NCBI GenBank assembly: GCA_964384645.1
Contig: CAYLKL010000007.1
Span: 1-43,526, forward strand
Source: DAORIO01 sp964384645
Lineage (GTDB): Bacteria; Patescibacteriota; Minisyncoccia; Phycocordibacterales; UBA9973
Direction of reading: 5' to 3'
DNA length: 43,526 bases
The notes under the pieces: model-generated
Databases searched by the model: none
What the model saw: only the letters and a program-made list of their open reading frames with translations
Told to the model about the DNA's origin: nothing
Shown here: piece by piece, positions 22,809-28,852 of the stretch
Numbering within the stretch: position 1 is the stretch's first letter
Layout: the number at the start of each line of letters is the position of its first letter
Program-made: the position numbers and the translations under genes

Positions 22809-23741
22809 ATGTCATTACGAGTTGGAGTTGTACGAGGTGGAATTAGTCCTGAATATCAGGTTTCTTTGAGTACGGGAGAGGCAATTCTAAAAGTAATAAA
22901 AGAACTAGCACATGAAGCAGATGACGTTGTGATTACAAAAAAAGGAGATTGGATAAATCGTGGTCTTTCTGCTTCAGCTCAAAAAATCTGCCAAAAAAAC
23001 GATGTCATTTGGAATTGTCTGCACGGTGAATATGGAGAGGATGGAAAACTAGAAGATCAAATTTCTGGACTTGGCGCAAAGATAATTGGAAAAACAGGTT
23101 GGGGAAGTGCTTTGACTTTAAATAAGGATTCAGCAAAAAGACACGCTGAGAGTTATGGCTTTCCTGTATTTCCTCATATTGTAATAAAACCAGAAGATGA
23201 AAACAGAGCTCGAAAAGTTCACAATACTTTTTCAGGTCCTTGGATAATAAAACCTCTTAAGAGTGGTTCGTCTTTAGGGATAAATGTTGCAAAATCATAT
23301 CCGGAATTAGAAGAAAAATTAGCTGATATTGAAATAGAAGTAATCGTCGAACCATTTTATAAAGGTAGAGAAATAATAGTCGGCGTTGTCCCTGAGCTAA
23401 GAGGAAAAAAGTGGTATAGCACAATCGTTTTGGAATTAAAGAAAGATGGACATATTTTGTCATATGACGATTTGGAAAAAGGTTCATACAGATTATTGCC
23501 TTTGAAGGACTACGGAATAGAACAAAAGCATGCCCTTTCTGAAATGGCAGAACTTGTCGGAGATGTCTTTAATTTAAATTATATGTACCTAACTCAGTGG
23601 ATAGAAACTCCACGCGGATATTTTTTGATAGACATAGATTCTCTTCCTGCACTTGATGATAATTCTATATTTAGAAAAAGCGCAGAACACTCTGGAGTAA
23701 ATCTAAAAGAAATAGTTGAAAGTATTCTAAAAAATATATGA
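22809..23741 (+). CDS. D-alanine--D-alanine ligase-like ATP-grasp enzyme
   Basis: 310 residues with the Ddl fold: ISPEYQVSLSTGEAIL at the N-terminus, CLHGEYGEDGKLEDQISGLG, ATP-grasp SGPWIIKPLKSGSSLGINV and VEPFYKGREIIVGVVPE. The C-terminal substrate/metal segment differs from true Ddl. Where Ddl has D..., E-x-N-T-x-P-G-x-T-x-x-S, this protein has LTQWI and LIDIDSLPALDDNS: E to D, N to D and G to A, and the preceding metal Asp seems replaced. It probably still joins two small carboxylate/amine substrates with ATP, perhaps D-Ala-D-Ala for peptidoglycan, but altered substrate use is possible. Ends at TGA overlapping the next ATG. Confidence 0.8.
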   Translation: MSLRVGVVRGGISPEYQVSLSTGEAILKVIKELAHEADDVVITKKGDWINRGLSASAQKICQKNDVIWNCLHGEYGEDGKLEDQISGLGAKIIGKTGWGSALTLNKDSAKRHAESYGFPVFPHIVIKPEDENRARKVHNTFSGPWIIKPLKSGSSLGINVAKSYPELEEKLADIEIEVIVEPFYKGREIIVGVVPELRGKKWYSTIVLELKKDGHILSYDDLEKGSYRLLPLKDYGIEQKHALSEMAELVGDVFNLNYMYLTQWIETPRGYFLIDIDSLPALDDNSIFRKSAEHSGVNLKEIVESILKNI

Positions 23742-24004
23742 TGCAAACAGAATTTCCAAATAATTTTGGTTTTATGAATTTTTCAGGAATTGAATTTATG
23801 CCTTTGATAATGCAGTTCGCATTTTTTGGAGTTTTGCTTTTTACATCTGTTAGTCTTCTTATCTCATTTTTGCACTTGATATGGTACGGGTCTAGTAGTA
23901 CTAGATCTTTTTTATCTTTGGCTATTTTTGTTTTTGTTGCTGGGCCACTTTTTATATTTGCTTATAAAATAATGCCAAGTGTTTTATTTAGATTAAATAT
24001 ATGA
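23741..24004 (+). CDS. Hypothetical two-helix membrane protein
   Basis: 87 residues (88 if the ATG at 23738 is used). Two membrane helices (about 20-47 and 57-83), the second very hydrophobic (LSLAIFVFVAGPLFIFAYKI). No family recognised. It overlaps the Ddl-like gene at its start and the PH-domain gene at its end (ATGA junctions on both sides), so the three genes form a tightly coupled operon. The envelope context suggests a small membrane component, possibly a partner of the PH-domain protein. Confidence 0.7.
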   Translation: MQTEFPNNFGFMNFSGIEFMPLIMQFAFFGVLLFTSVSLLISFLHLIWYGSSSTRSFLSLAIFVFVAGPLFIFAYKIMPSVLFRLNI

Positions 24005-24519
24005 AATTTTTAACACAAGATGAAAAAGTAATAAAATCCGTCAGAAAAAGTTGGCTTGTTTTGTTTTTTGAATTTTTAAGTCTGGTGATCGCCGGGGCAC
24101 TACCATATTTTATGTACAGTTTTGCACTGACTCATGAAATGAATAAAATTCCTGGTTTTGTTTTGAGCCCAGAAACTTTTGAATTTTTCTTTTCACTTTG
24201 GATTTTGATTTTGTGGACTTTGATGTTTGTCCGATATGTAGATTTTTATTTGGATCAATGGGTGCTTACAAATGAGAGATTGATTGATATAGATCAAAAA
24301 GGATTTTTTAATAGACAAGTTTCGACGCTTCATTTGGATGCTGTACAAGATATAACAATCGAATCAAAAGGTCTTTTCCAGACAATGTTCAATTTGGGAA
24401 CGATTACTGTTCAAACTGCTGCGACCGAAAGGGAATTCGTCATTCGAGATATTCCAAACCCTGAAGGGGTAAAATTTGTTATTAGTGAACAGGTTGAGGT
24501 GATGAGAAAAAGAATTTAA
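24001..24519 (+). CDS. Bacterial PH domain membrane protein
   Basis: 172 residues. Two membrane helices (about 17-41 and 60-79) precede a bacterial pleckstrin-homology domain of the YdbS/YdbT type: DQWVLTNERLIDIDQKGFFN, STLHLDAVQDITIESKGLFQ, TMFNLGTITVQTAATEREFV. These domains are widespread membrane-associated proteins without a firmly known biochemical role. The gene starts inside the stop of the preceding small membrane gene and ends at a terminator that is shared with the converging gene. Confidence 0.85.
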   Translation: MKFLTQDEKVIKSVRKSWLVLFFEFLSLVIAGALPYFMYSFALTHEMNKIPGFVLSPETFEFFFSLWILILWTLMFVRYVDFYLDQWVLTNERLIDIDQKGFFNRQVSTLHLDAVQDITIESKGLFQTMFNLGTITVQTAATEREFVIRDIPNPEGVKFVISEQVEVMRKRI

Positions 24520-24549
24520 AAATCCCCACCAAGTGGGGATTTTTAAATT
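24513..24549 (+). terminator. Bidirectional terminator containing both stop codons
   Basis: Arms 24513-24528 and 24534-24549 (AATTTAAAAATCCCCA / TGGGGATTTTTAAATT), loop CCAAG. The TAA stops of both converging genes lie in or at the stem, an extreme case of compaction. Confidence 0.9.
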
Positions 24550-25279
24550 ATTGCGAAACCTCACTGAGTTTGTTTTGGGTCATCATTCCCGCAACGCCGT
24601 CAATGGGATTAAGATTGGTGCGATCCTGAAAAGCCTTAACAAGTGTTACGGTTTTATTTCCGTATATTCCATCAATTATTATTGAACTATAATCATTACC
24701 ACCACCAACCATATTGGTAGATTCTCTTACATAATAATTCTTAATTGCCTGCTGAAGTGCTCGTACATCATCTCCTCTCATTCCATATTTTAGAGTATAT
24801 CCGACTGGGGTATAACCTGTTGGATTTGGCAATGGTGGGTTTGGGTTTTGCCTTGTTACAAGTGAATCATATGCAGATTGCGCTTCAGACATTGTGTTGT
24901 AACCTGTTGAAAATTGGTTACCTCTTTCCACGTGTCTAATTACAAAGGCATCATTTGCCGGAGCAACTACAACATAGTATTTGTTTGAACTGAAATCAAA
25001 TGCGGTAGTACAAGATGTTCCATTTCCTTCTAGTACAACATACTGAGTCGGAATTGCAACCGCCGTCATGATTACTGGGTAATTTTGAACCATAGCAGCT
25101 ACGACTTGCCCCGAATCCATTGGTTTAACAATAGAAATTTTTCCTCCTGCATTTAAAACTTCTTGGCGTGTGATCGGTGGCGGTGTTCCTGGGGCAAAGC
25201 TACAAGCCTCTGCTTTTTGAGCAGGGAAGCTACTAATAATAAGTCCTATAATCGCAAATAAATAAATAAATTTTTTCAT
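24548..25279 (-). CDS. Exported protein with peptidoglycan-binding domain
   Basis: 243 residues with a signal peptide (MKKFIYLFAIIGLIISSFPA, then QKAEACS). The central part of about 120 residues has no recognised domain (ITRQEVLNAGGKISIVKPMD, YVVLEGNGTSCTTAF). The C-terminal 75 residues are a PG_binding_1 domain: LKYGMRGDDVRALQQAI, IDGIYGNKTVTLVKAFQDRT and DGVAGMMTQNKL. It is likely bound to the cell wall. Two Cys in the exported part (C26, about C89) might form a disulfide, fitting with the thioredoxin-fold proteins at 2.7-5.7 kb, but this is inference. Confidence 0.85.
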   Translation of the reverse strand: MKKFIYLFAIIGLIISSFPAQKAEACSFAPGTPPPITRQEVLNAGGKISIVKPMDSGQVVAAMVQNYPVIMTAVAIPTQYVVLEGNGTSCTTAFDFSSNKYYVVVAPANDAFVIRHVERGNQFSTGYNTMSEAQSAYDSLVTRQNPNPPLPNPTGYTPVGYTLKYGMRGDDVRALQQAIKNYYVRESTNMVGGGNDYSSIIIDGIYGNKTVTLVKAFQDRTNLNPIDGVAGMMTQNKLSEVSQ

Positions 25280-25340
25280 ATATAAACTATTAGACGGATA
25301 ATAATCAATTATATGACAAAAACAGATAAATAGTGTCCAG

Positions 25341-25369
25341 TTGCTAAAAATTCCAAATATAGTTAGAGT
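25341..25369 (+). promoter_or_regulatory. Promoter of orphan gene at 25405
   Basis: TTGCTA 25341-25346, 17-nt spacer, TAGAGT 25364-25369, then a 35-nt leader ending ACCTTAAAACTTAATAAAT before the ATG. Confidence 0.65.
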
Positions 25370-25404
25370 AGGGAAAAATGTACTAACCTTAAAACTTAAT
25401 AAAT

Positions 25405-25797
25405 ATGAGCGTAGAAAAATTGCGGATCCGTATTATAGAAATTAATAGACCGATAAATAAAGTAGAAGGGTCTATAAAAGAAATTTATCGACATTTCAAA
25501 ATACATCCATTTGATGCAAGTGTTGAATTTAAAGAGGAAGAAATTAGTGGATTTAAAACTGCCCGAGTAACATTCTTTAATATAGGATCACCACTTTATT
25601 TAGGAAAAAGTTTTCCAGAAATTTTCCCTGAATGTGAAGATATTGAAGAAAGAAAAGAGGACTCACCTGAAGATTTTGTTGATTTTATTTTAGATAATAT
25701 CTCAAGAGATAAATTTTTTGATATTTTAGGTCAGAGATTTGAAGTTGACGTAAAACTTCTTTCTGTAGAAAAAAAGATGCCGGTGATTTGGTTGTAA
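25405..25797 (+). CDS. Hypothetical soluble protein
   Basis: 130 residues, acidic, without signal or membrane segments. Alternates predicted strands (LRIRIIEIN, FKTARVTFFNIG, RFEVDVKLLSVE) and helices (SPEDFVDFILDNI). No family recognised and no catalytic motif seen. It is monocistronic between a promoter with 17-nt spacing and a strong terminator. Its leader shares the ACCTTAAAA motif with two other orphan genes (35067-35360 and 35454-36059), suggesting a common expression mode. Confidence 0.65.
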   Translation: MSVEKLRIRIIEINRPINKVEGSIKEIYRHFKIHPFDASVEFKEEEISGFKTARVTFFNIGSPLYLGKSFPEIFPECEDIEERKEDSPEDFVDFILDNISRDKFFDILGQRFEVDVKLLSVEKKMPVIWL

Positions 25798-25803
25798 AAA
25801 TGA

Positions 25804-25830
25804 AGGTCTTCCAAGTGGAAGACCTTTTTT
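25804..25830 (+). terminator. Rho-independent terminator
   Basis: AAGGTCTTCC, loop AAGT, GGAAGACCTT, then TTTT; ends the orphan gene at 25405. Confidence 0.9.
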
Positions 25831-25856
25831 GCTTTTTATAAATTTATGATAGTCTG

Positions 25857-26158
25857 AAATTAAGATTGTAACTTAAAGAAGGTGCTTTGGGGGATGATAG
25901 CGAAAGCGAGTCTGAATAGGGCGTAAAGGGTTATTCCAAACTTGTAAGCAGTTGCCAAAGATGTTACTACTAATGTCGTGAGGTAACGGTTAAGTCCGTA
26001 AATTAGGTTAATTCCTGTTCTATGGCTAAAAGAGAAATAATTCTTCAGCCAAGAAACTGCCACGTAAGTGTGAGGAAGAAGGAAAAGTGACAAATACACT
26101 TTTAATAAAGTGAACTATTTAATACAATCTTACCCAACCTGTACAGGTTGGGTTTTTT
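25857..26158 (+). ncRNA. Candidate structured non-coding RNA of about 300 nt
   Basis: The gene-free stretch 25831-26331 contains this element. A plus-strand TATGAT box (25845-25850) could start it, and a rho-independent terminator with a T run only on the plus side (ACCCAACCTG / CAGGTTGGGT, 26132-26153) ends it. Internal pairings include a long-range GCAGTT (25948-25953) / AACTGC (26055-26060), enclosing GTTAC/GTAAC (25963-25967, 25983-25987) and TGGCT/AGCCA (26023-26027, 26047-26051); CACTTT/AAAGTG lies at 26097-26112. The 25 nt at 25899-25923 around GCGAAAGCGAGTCTGAATAG closely resemble a conserved segment of bacterial 23S rRNA domain II as I remember it. I do not recognise tmRNA, RNase P RNA, SRP RNA or 6S RNA in it. 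Confidence 0.5.
26132..26158 (+). terminator. Terminator of candidate ncRNA
   Basis: Palindrome 26132-26153 (ACCCAACCTG TA CAGGTTGGGT) followed by TTTTTT. The reverse strand has no T run, so it works in the plus direction. Confidence 0.85.
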
Positions 26159-26331
26159 AATCCACAGGAATCTCGAACCTTACAGGTTCAGTACACCTTT
26201 TCGGTGAATTCAGAATTAAAATTCTTCATTCATATCGAAAAGCTTTTCGAGTCCTGACGCAAGTGAAGCAGTGCCCTTGCTTAGGTTCCACAATAAAAAA
26301 AGCCGTCTTTCGACGGCTAATTTTTTTATTG
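26159..26331. repeat. Hairpin-dense spacer with inverted tRNA-Ala 3' remnant
   Basis: Short hairpins follow one another: GAACC/GGTTC, CACC/GGTG, AGAATT/AATTCT, and the 16-nt palindrome TCGAAAAGCTTTTCGA. TTCGAGTCCTG (26246-26256) and CCACAATAAAAAAA (26288-26301) repeat, in opposite orientation, the T-arm and 3' flank of the tRNA-Ala at 26332-26404, separated by about 30 nt of unrelated sequence. The terminator of that tRNA (AGCCGTC/GACGGCT, 26301-26318) forms the centre of this inverted repeat. Confidence 0.6.
26295..26330 (-). terminator. Terminator of tRNA-Ala(UGC)
   Basis: Minus strand AGCCGTC-GAAA-GACGGCT followed by TTTTTTTATT. Confidence 0.85.
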
Positions 26332-26404
26332 TGGACCCTACAGGACTCGAACCTGCCACCCCCTCATTGCAAATGAGGTGCTCTACCAGATGAGCTAAGG
26401 GCCC
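26332..26404 (-). tRNA. tRNA-Ala (anticodon UGC)
   Basis: Minus-strand cloverleaf. The acceptor GGGCCCT/AGGGTCC has the G3-U70 pair that identifies alanine tRNAs, the D-arm is GCTCATCTGGTAGAGC, the anticodon stem CCTCA/TGAGG has loop TTTGCAA (TGC), and the T-arm is GCAGG TTCGAGT CCTG. A73; CCA is not encoded, so a CCA-adding enzyme is needed. A GTGACA-17-TATTAT promoter lies upstream. Confidence 0.96.
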
Positions 26405-26465
26405 AATTACAGAATGGATAATATCAAATTAACCATTATGTGTCACTATATTAACCTAAAAATCG

Positions 26466-26494
26466 TTGTTTTGTAAAGCGATTTGGTTTACTAT
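26466..26494 (+). promoter_or_regulatory. Possible promoter of the ECF sigma operon
   Basis: TTGTTT 26466-26471, 17-nt spacer, TACTAT 26489-26494, leader of about 45 nt. A housekeeping-type match; no obvious ECF-type GGAAC/CGT pair is seen, so autoregulation is not supported by sequence. Confidence 0.45.
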
Positions 26495-26545
26495 TAATTT
26501 TAGTCCTTATTCTGTAAGAATATAGCCTCGAAATCGTCATAACCT

Positions 26546-27067
26546 ATGAGCATTAAAAGACAAGATATACACGACCACTTTATTTCTGTTTATAACGAGT
26601 ATAATCAGCCTATTTTCCGATATTTAGCCGTGAAGATATTCGACAGAGAGATTGCCAAAGACCTTTTGCAGGACGTTTTTATGAGGTACTGGACGCATAT
26701 TCATGCTGGTGGGGAGGTTGAAAAAATAAAGCCATTTTTATACAGAATTGCACACAATTTGATGGTAGATCAAATTAGACGCAAAAAACCTATTTTTTCA
26801 CTCGATAGTATATTAGAAGAAGGTGTAGATTTTAGTGAAGGAGATAATCCCGTAAAATCTCATGAAGATAAAAAATTTGCTGAAAGTATCATTCCGCGAC
26901 TTGATGAATTGGACGATGATTACAAGCAAGTTTTGATTATGAGATATGTTGACGATTTGTCGATTGGAGAAATTGCTGACATTTTAGAAATTCCTGAAAA
27001 TACAATTTCAGTAAGGTTGCACCGTGCTCACACAAAGTTAAAAAATATTATTAAAAAAGATGAATGA
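26546..27067 (+). CDS. ECF-type RNA polymerase sigma factor
   Basis: Alternative sigma factor, 173 residues, with only regions 2 and 4. Region 2: YNEYNQPIFRYLAVKIFDRE, AKDLLQDVFMRYWTHI and PFLYRIAHNLMVDQIRRKK. Region 4: LDELDDDYKQVLIMRYVDDL, SIGEIADILEIPENTISVRL and HRAHTKLKNII with the helix-turn-helix. It most likely reprogrammes transcription in response to an envelope or other signal. The downstream gene, overlapping by 8 nt (ATGAATGA), encodes a membrane protein in the position of an anti-sigma factor. Ends in TGA. Confidence 0.92.
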   Translation: MSIKRQDIHDHFISVYNEYNQPIFRYLAVKIFDREIAKDLLQDVFMRYWTHIHAGGEVEKIKPFLYRIAHNLMVDQIRRKKPIFSLDSILEEGVDFSEGDNPVKSHEDKKFAESIIPRLDELDDDYKQVLIMRYVDDLSIGEIADILEIPENTISVRLHRAHTKLKNIIKKDE

Positions 27068-27962
27068 TATCGAAAGACAATTTAAATCATTTGCAAGTAA
27101 GGTAAAACTTTCAAGCAATGAACAAGAAGAAATAAAGGCAAACTTGCTTCGCCAAGTATTTGCTCGTTCTTCTATGCACACAGAAAGACCAAGAGTTTCT
27201 CCGCTTTCTATGTGGTTTAAATTTGTTCCAACAGCTCTTATTGCAATATTGTTTGTTGGTGGAGGAGTTTCATTTGCCGCAAAAGATACATTGCCAGGAG
27301 ATTTACTTTATCCATTTAAATTAGGTGTTACAGAAAAAGTTCAAGGTCTTCTTTTGGTCTCAACAAAAGAACAAGCAAAATTTGAAATAATTTTAGTTGA
27401 AAGGAGAACAGAAGAAGCCATTAAACTTGTTCATACAGGAAAGTTGGATGAAAAGAAAAACGCAACCCTTACACAAGCTATAGAAAAACACACAGATTCG
27501 ATAAATCTAAAAGTTGAAGAATTGAAAACAACAGATAAAACTGCAGCAAAAGATGTTGCTGGAAGTTTTGCGGCCTCTTTGACTGAGCAAGTTGAAAATA
27601 TTGCAAAAGCAGGAGAGACACAGGCAATAGACGCTACTGATGTTTTGCCGTTGGCTGTCAGTATGCAAGCAAAGGCAAAAGTTGCAACTGAAGAAAAAGC
27701 TACTATTGAGACAGAAATTTTACTTGATCCAAAAAGCCCGGCGCTTACCGAAGAAGATGAAGAGACTATTGACGACGCAATGCTTGATGTTGATTTATCA
27801 GACGAGTCAATTTTTGATGAGCTAGAAGATCCAACATCTCTTGATGTAAAAAAAGAAATTATAAAAGTTGAAGCTGTAAAAGGTACAACTGCAGAAAATC
27901 CTCAAATAAAAAGTGAGCAACCTATAGAAAATATTGATACATTAATGGAGTTTGAATTTTAA
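27060..27962 (+). CDS. DUF5667 membrane protein, putative anti-sigma partner
   Basis: 300 residues. A short cytoplasmic N-terminus (about 1-50), one membrane helix (about 52-72, FKFVPTALIAILFVGGGVSF), then the DUF5667 hallmark AAKDTLPGDLLYPFKLGVTE and a long helical extracytoplasmic region (EQAKFEIILVERRTEEAIKL). An acidic, low-complexity C-terminal tail follows. Position directly after an ECF sigma gene with an 8-nt overlap, plus the cytoplasmic N-terminus and membrane anchor, fit an anti-sigma factor that holds the sigma at the membrane. The N-terminus is not a recognisable zinc anti-sigma domain (no HxxxCxxC), so this role is inferred from context. Confidence 0.8.
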   Translation: MNDIERQFKSFASKVKLSSNEQEEIKANLLRQVFARSSMHTERPRVSPLSMWFKFVPTALIAILFVGGGVSFAAKDTLPGDLLYPFKLGVTEKVQGLLLVSTKEQAKFEIILVERRTEEAIKLVHTGKLDEKKNATLTQAIEKHTDSINLKVEELKTTDKTAAKDVAGSFAASLTEQVENIAKAGETQAIDATDVLPLAVSMQAKAKVATEEKATIETEILLDPKSPALTEEDEETIDDAMLDVDLSDESIFDELEDPTSLDVKKEIIKVEAVKGTTAENPQIKSEQPIENIDTLMEFEF

Positions 27963-27985
27963 AAACACTCGAGAGAGTGTTTTTT
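27963..27985 (+). terminator. Rho-independent terminator
   Basis: AAACACTC, loop GAGA, GAGTGTTT, further T; ends the ECF sigma operon. Confidence 0.85.
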
Positions 27986-28012
27986 CGAGTTCTTTCAAAA
28001 AGATAAATAATT

Positions 28013-28041
28013 TTGACATATTCATATATGAGTGGTAGGGT
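28013..28041 (+). promoter_or_regulatory. Promoter of orphan gene at 28077
   Basis: TTGACA 28013-28018, 17-nt spacer, TAGGGT 28036-28041; leader of about 30 nt containing CACTTAAAC and no Shine-Dalgarno. Confidence 0.65.
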
Positions 28042-28076
28042 AGTGTGGTAAATCACTTAAACAAAAGAATATAACT

Positions 28077-28598
28077 ATGAAGAAAATCAAAGTAATCAAA
28101 CTCAGGACAGTTTGCACAGACAAAGCAACTGAATTACCAGGGACCCTTACTCATTGGATGTATAACATGGGCGGATCTGTAGATTACCTATTTCAACCCA
28201 AGGGATTGAATGAAGAAGGTCAGCCTGTAAAAAAACTTTACCTTGAAGCTGAAAGGCTTGAAGTTGGGCCGGAAGATTTTGAAGAAGTGGAAGTTCCAGA
28301 TGAAATTCTCGGTACTCAAGTGACTGATGATGCTAGTGGATTTACCGGTATGGCCATTTCTTTCATGAGACATGTTAATGGGTGTTTCCATGTTTTTATT
28401 CAACCAAAGGGATTGAACAAAAAAGAGGGTGCACCTATTCAAAGGAATGATTTTGATTTACGGGGTTGCTCAGGAAAGATGATAAGTAAATTATCGGAAC
28501 TTGAGTTGAAGAAAAGTGAAGCAGCGGTGCCGTCTCCGGAACCAGCCACTTTCGAAAGAGAACCCGCGTCTGAAGATTTACCTGGAAAGCACTTTTGA
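28077..28598 (+). CDS. Protein with two copies of a small phage-like domain
   Basis: 173 residues. Residues about 15-60 and 80-130 are an internal repeat, each with a pattern [PG-x-LTHWMYNMGG / SGFTGMAISFMRHVNGC] followed by [VDYLFQPKGLNEEG / FHVFIQPKGLNKKEG]. The second copy resembles, from memory, small proteins found in phages and bacteria with a GFxGxA...NGC...QPK pattern; those usually have one copy. The C-terminus is a charged, Pro/Glu-rich tail. Function unknown; a phage or mobile-element origin is a possibility. It is monocistronic with a good promoter and terminator and ends in TGA. Confidence 0.7.
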   Translation: MKKIKVIKLRTVCTDKATELPGTLTHWMYNMGGSVDYLFQPKGLNEEGQPVKKLYLEAERLEVGPEDFEEVEVPDEILGTQVTDDASGFTGMAISFMRHVNGCFHVFIQPKGLNKKEGAPIQRNDFDLRGCSGKMISKLSELELKKSEAAVPSPEPATFEREPASEDLPGKHF

Positions 28599-28613
28599 TT
28601 TTTAATTGAGAAC

Positions 28614-28643
28614 AAAAAAGCCGGAATAATTTCCGGCTTTTTA
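28614..28643 (+). terminator. Rho-independent terminator
   Basis: AAAAAGCCGGAA, loop TAAT, TTCCGGCTTTTT; also suited to the converging tRNA-Ala transcript. Confidence 0.9.
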
Positions 28644-28651
28644 TTTTTGTG

Positions 28652-28724
28652 TGGACCGTACCGGGATTGAACCGGTCGCCCCTTCCATGCCATGGAAGCA
28701 CTCTACCAAATGAGCTAACGGCCC
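28652..28724 (-). tRNA. tRNA-Ala (anticodon GGC)
   Basis: Minus-strand cloverleaf. Acceptor GGGCCGT/ACGGTCC again has G3-U70, D-arm is GCTCATTTGGTAGAGT, anticodon stem CTTCC/GGAAG has loop ATGGCAT (GGC), and the T-arm is ACCGG TTCAATC CCGGT. A73, no encoded CCA. Second alanine isoacceptor within 2.3 kb. Confidence 0.95.
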
Positions 28725-28838
28725 GATGTTAAATATACAAGTGTTTGTAGGAAGTACTACAAATTAGTTGGTAACCTGTAAATAAAATTAAAATATTTAT
28801 TCACGAGATTTTAGCATATTTTTTTATTTTTAAAATGT

Positions 28839-28844
28839 TATAAT
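28839..28844 (+). promoter_or_regulatory. -10 box of the VirD4-like gene
   Basis: TATAAT 28839-28844; ATG at 28853, 8 nt downstream; no Shine-Dalgarno. Suggests a leaderless mRNA. Confidence 0.6.
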
Positions 28845-28852
28845 TTTCTCAT

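Noticed and set aside
25899..25923. A real 23S rRNA gene fragment as part of an rRNA operon
   Set aside because: The similarity stops at both sides of this short segment, there is no 16S or 5S nearby, and the flanks form their own pairings.
25860..26099. 79-codon hydrophobic frame on the minus strand
   Set aside because: It lies antisense to the candidate ncRNA, has no promoter or terminator on that strand, and its hydrophobicity follows from the AT-rich composition.
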